Origin: DATLLJ01 sp035537875
Lineage (GTDB): Bacteria > Acidobacteriota > Vicinamibacteria > Vicinamibacterales > CAVVIG01
Assembly: GCA_035537875.1 (NCBI GenBank)
Contig: DATLLJ010000055.1
Span: forward strand, 33,452 to 97,451
Direction: 5' to 3'
DNA length: 64,000 bases
Below the pieces are notes generated by a model. The model searched no databases. It was given only the letters and a program-made list of their open reading frames with translations, and was not told the DNA's origin. Positions 62,326-64,000 of the stretch are shown here, in pieces. Position numbers and translations under genes: made by a program. Position 1 is the first letter of the stretch. Each line of letters starts with the position of its first letter.

Positions 62326-63007
62326 GAACACGGTCCGGCGCGAGCGCGGACTGCTGCAGTCGATCTTCGAGCGCGCGATCGACGAGGGCTATGACATCCG
62401 CAACCCGTTCCGCGGAATCAAGCGAGGGAAGGACAAGCCGCGAACGCGCGTGCTGACGCTCGACGAAGAGACGAAGCTGCTGGACGGCCTCCACCCGCGC
62501 TTCCAGCGCTTCGCCCGCTTCGCCCTCGGCACGGGATGCCGCCTCGACGAGATCCGCGGAATCGATTCGAAGCAGGATATCGATTGGATCCGCGGCACGG
62601 TTCACGTGATCGGTAAGTTCCGCAAGGAGCGCGACGTGCCGATGCAGCCGGACGCCAGCGCCGCGCTCAAGGAACAGCTCGAAGACGAAGACAAGCTGTG
62701 GAAGCAGAATCCGCAGCGGCTACGTGAAGTGCTGGCTGAAGGCGCGGCGCGCGCGAAGATCCCGATGATCACACCGCACGCGCTGCGGTACACTTTCGGG
62801 ACACGCTGGCTCCAGGCCGGCGGCGACATCTACAAGCTGTCGAAGATCCTCGGGCACTCCAGCGTCGCCGTCACCGAGGCGCACTACGCGCACCTGCTGA
62901 AGGAGGACCTCGTGGCCGCAAGCCAACAGGTCCGCATCCCGGTCGCTCCAAGAGGCGAGAGCGGAAATGTCGTGCGGATGCAGGGACGTCGTCGCGGCCC
63001 AGCATGA
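62291..63007 (+). pseudogene. N-terminally deleted tyrosine recombinase (phage-type integrase)
   Basis: The frame read from about 62321 gives CENTVRRERGLLQSIFERAI, the end of an integrase core-binding domain, then TRVLTLDEETKLLDGLHPRF and the catalytic domain. Catalytic residues are all visible: Arg in GTGCRLDEIRGI, HALRYTFGTRW (His, Arg), GHSSVAVTEAHYAHL (His, Tyr nucleophile). No start codon with ribosome-binding site is available before 62450 (ATG MLTLDEE), which would leave only 185 residues and no full core-binding domain. The N-terminal third of a typical 330-400-residue integrase is missing. Confidence 0.75.
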
Positions 63008-63061
63008 CGCCAGGAGTTCACCGGATCGGGTTCACAGGAGACTGGCCCCACTCGTATTCAT

Positions 63062-63083
63062 AAATCGACACATTTGTCGATTT
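63062..63083 (+). promoter_or_regulatory. Palindromic operator upstream of the AbiE antitoxin
   Basis: Perfect inverted repeat AAATCGACA (63062-63070), spacer CATT, TGTCGATTT (63075-63083). It overlaps the proposed promoter: TCGACA (63065-63070) as -35 and TATACT (63090-63095) as -10, spaced by 19 bases. AbiEi antitoxins are known to repress their own promoter by binding inverted repeats, which fits this position. Confidence 0.6.
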
Positions 63084-63089
63084 GTTGCA

Positions 63090-63095
63090 TATACT
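63090..63095 (+). promoter_or_regulatory. -10 box (TATACT) of the AbiE operon
   Basis: TATACT six bases before the antitoxin ATG at 63102; the transcript would be leaderless or have a very short leader. The same box-to-ATG spacing occurs at 5705-5693 on the minus strand. Confidence 0.5.
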
Positions 63096-63101
63096 TGGGG
63101 C

Positions 63102-63923
63102 ATGAGGAAGACCTTGGATAGCTATCTCGACGAGCAGCTCGGCCGGGGGCGGGGATATCTGACCAAGGCTGAAGCCGTGAAGACCCTGCGCCTTTCGGCG
63201 ACCGCGTTCGCCGCTGCCGCGGCACGTCTGGCCCGGCAGCGTCGCCTCGCGAGTCCGAAGCACGGTTTCTACCTCATCCTGCGGCCGGAAGACCGCGCCG
63301 CCGGCGGACCAGACCCGGCGCGCTGGATCGATCCGCTCATGGACCATCTGGGCCTGGGCTACCGGATCTCTCTGCTCCGCGCCGCCGCATTTCACGGCGC
63401 TTCGCATCAGGCCGCGCAGGTCTTCCAGGTGATCGTTCCGAAGCAGCTTCGGACCATCGCGATCGACCGACAGCGAATCCAGTTCGTCTATCAGCTGCCT
63501 CGCGCCTTTGCTGCGGTCAACAAAGCGCCGTGGCTCGAACAGATGAAGACCGACGCAGGCTTCGCCAAGGTGGCGGGCGTCGAGCTCCTTTTGCTCGACG
63601 TCGTTCGCTACTTCCGTCAGGCTGCCGGTCTCAATGGCGCGGCACAGATCGTCCATGACCTCGGCGCGAAGGCTGATCCCCGGAAGCTCGCCCGCGCCGC
63701 CACCTTCTACGAGAACTCCACCGCGCGGCGCCTCGGTTATCTACTCGAGCACTTCAGGCACACTCGTCAGGCGGTCAGCCTGCGTCCGCTCGCCGTGAAG
63801 GCGAAGTCATTCAAACCGCTCGACCCGTCCGTTCGCGTCGTGGCAAGCCTCGCGCGAGCCAAGGCGCCCGATGCGCCCGCTTGGAAGCTGAGTCTGAACG
63901 TACCGCTGGAGATCGACGCGTGA
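63102..63923 (+). CDS. abiEi: AbiEi-family antitoxin (type IV toxin-antitoxin)
   Basis: 273 residues from ATG 63102. The N-terminal winged helix (RKTLDSYLDEQLGRGRGYLT then KAEAVKTLRLSATAFAAAAARL) is the DNA-binding region of AbiEi antitoxins. The continuation QRRLASPKHGFYLILRPEDRAAG and LRAAAFHGASHQAAQVFQV matches the central domain, followed by VELLLLDVVRYFRQAAGLNG. It counters the AbiEii toxin without contact and represses the operon. The toxin gene overlaps its stop as GTGA. An island-type defence or stability module. Confidence 0.88.
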   Translation: MRKTLDSYLDEQLGRGRGYLTKAEAVKTLRLSATAFAAAAARLARQRRLASPKHGFYLILRPEDRAAGGPDPARWIDPLMDHLGLGYRISLLRAAAFHGASHQAAQVFQVIVPKQLRTIAIDRQRIQFVYQLPRAFAAVNKAPWLEQMKTDAGFAKVAGVELLLLDVVRYFRQAAGLNGAAQIVHDLGAKADPRKLARAATFYENSTARRLGYLLEHFRHTRQAVSLRPLAVKAKSFKPLDPSVRVVASLARAKAPDAPAWKLSLNVPLEIDA

Positions 63924-64000
63924 TTCCCACCGCCTATATCCAGGAGTGGGCCGCAACGACGCCATGGCCGGACCCGCGCCAGGTCGAACAGGATCTCATC
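63920..64000 (+). CDS. abiEii: AbiEii nucleotidyltransferase toxin, 3'-truncated by window edge
   Basis: GTG start at 63920 overlapping the antitoxin stop (GTGA). The 27 visible residues read MIPTAYIQEWAATTPWPDPR then QVEQDLI, the typical N-terminus of AbiEii/AbiGii toxins (IPxAYIxEWxxxxPWxxxxQVEQDLI). Catalytic nucleotidyltransferase motifs lie beyond the window. Partner of the preceding antitoxin gene. Confidence 0.85.
   Translation, partial: MIPTAYIQEWAATTPWPDPRQVEQDLI

Overview
The window is a high-GC chromosomal segment from a Gram-negative, probably aerobic, soil- or sediment-type bacterium. Three DUF5916/CBM9-type outer-membrane proteins, a MoxR-DUF58-BatA-DUF4175 operon, secreted quinoproteins, a tannase-family esterase and a small protein ending in a 'SDESFPASDAPS'-type tail together suggest Acidobacteriota, most likely a Vicinamibacteria-like lineage. 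This placement is inference from gene content. No 16S rRNA gene is present.

Layout. 1-9 kb: a 5'-truncated P-type cation ATPase, a PepSY membrane protein broken by one extra base in a C8 run, a secreted metallo-beta-lactamase-fold hydrolase, a small coiled-coil membrane protein, and a periplasmic oxidation group (c-heme-motif protein, Vgb-like propeller, PQQ-type dehydrogenase). 9-15.4 kb: an HPF-like ribosome factor, a CBS-pair protein and a tightly overlapping operon for acetyl-CoA synthetase, pyruvate-dehydrogenase-type E1alpha, E1beta and E2, and a lone acyl carrier protein, so two routes to acetyl-CoA sit next to a carrier protein. 15.5-30.5 kb: secreted and envelope proteins (kelch/MBG-repeat surface protein with 240-bp DNA repeats, amidohydrolase, outer-membrane barrel, Ser/Thr kinase, GDSL hydrolase, stand-alone ATP-dependent DNA ligase, tannase-family esterase, phosphodiesterase lipoprotein, unknown secreted protein). 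30.7-38.6 kb: three DUF5916 proteins on the minus strand, interrupted by an FMN reductase and a lipoprotein whose start codons overlap head to head. 38.7-48 kb: housekeeping genes (pirin, zinc ribbon, TPR-like protein, FadJ-type beta-oxidation enzyme, DUF1328, cell-wall amidase, GerMN, RNase PH, RdgB) and small proteins.

48.2-60.4 kb is one long plus-strand operon: VWA/glutaminase-like membrane protein, C13/caspase-like protein without its catalytic Cys, DUF4159, MoxR ATPase, DUF58, BatA and a giant DUF4175 protein. This is an aerotolerance-type envelope and chaperone system. Three successive gene junctions and the 3' end carry short heptamer or octamer repeat blocks, three of them foldable into hairpins, and a related repeat is translated in the signal peptide of the C13-like protein. 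These blocks are the least explained signal in the window. The operon ends at a strong intrinsic terminator, followed by tRNA-Pro(UGG).

60.8-64 kb is a decayed mobile island behind the tRNA: a winged-helix mobile-element protein, the stump of its partner gene fused to an N-terminally deleted tyrosine recombinase, then an AbiE type IV toxin-antitoxin module (antitoxin complete with a palindromic operator, toxin cut by the window edge).
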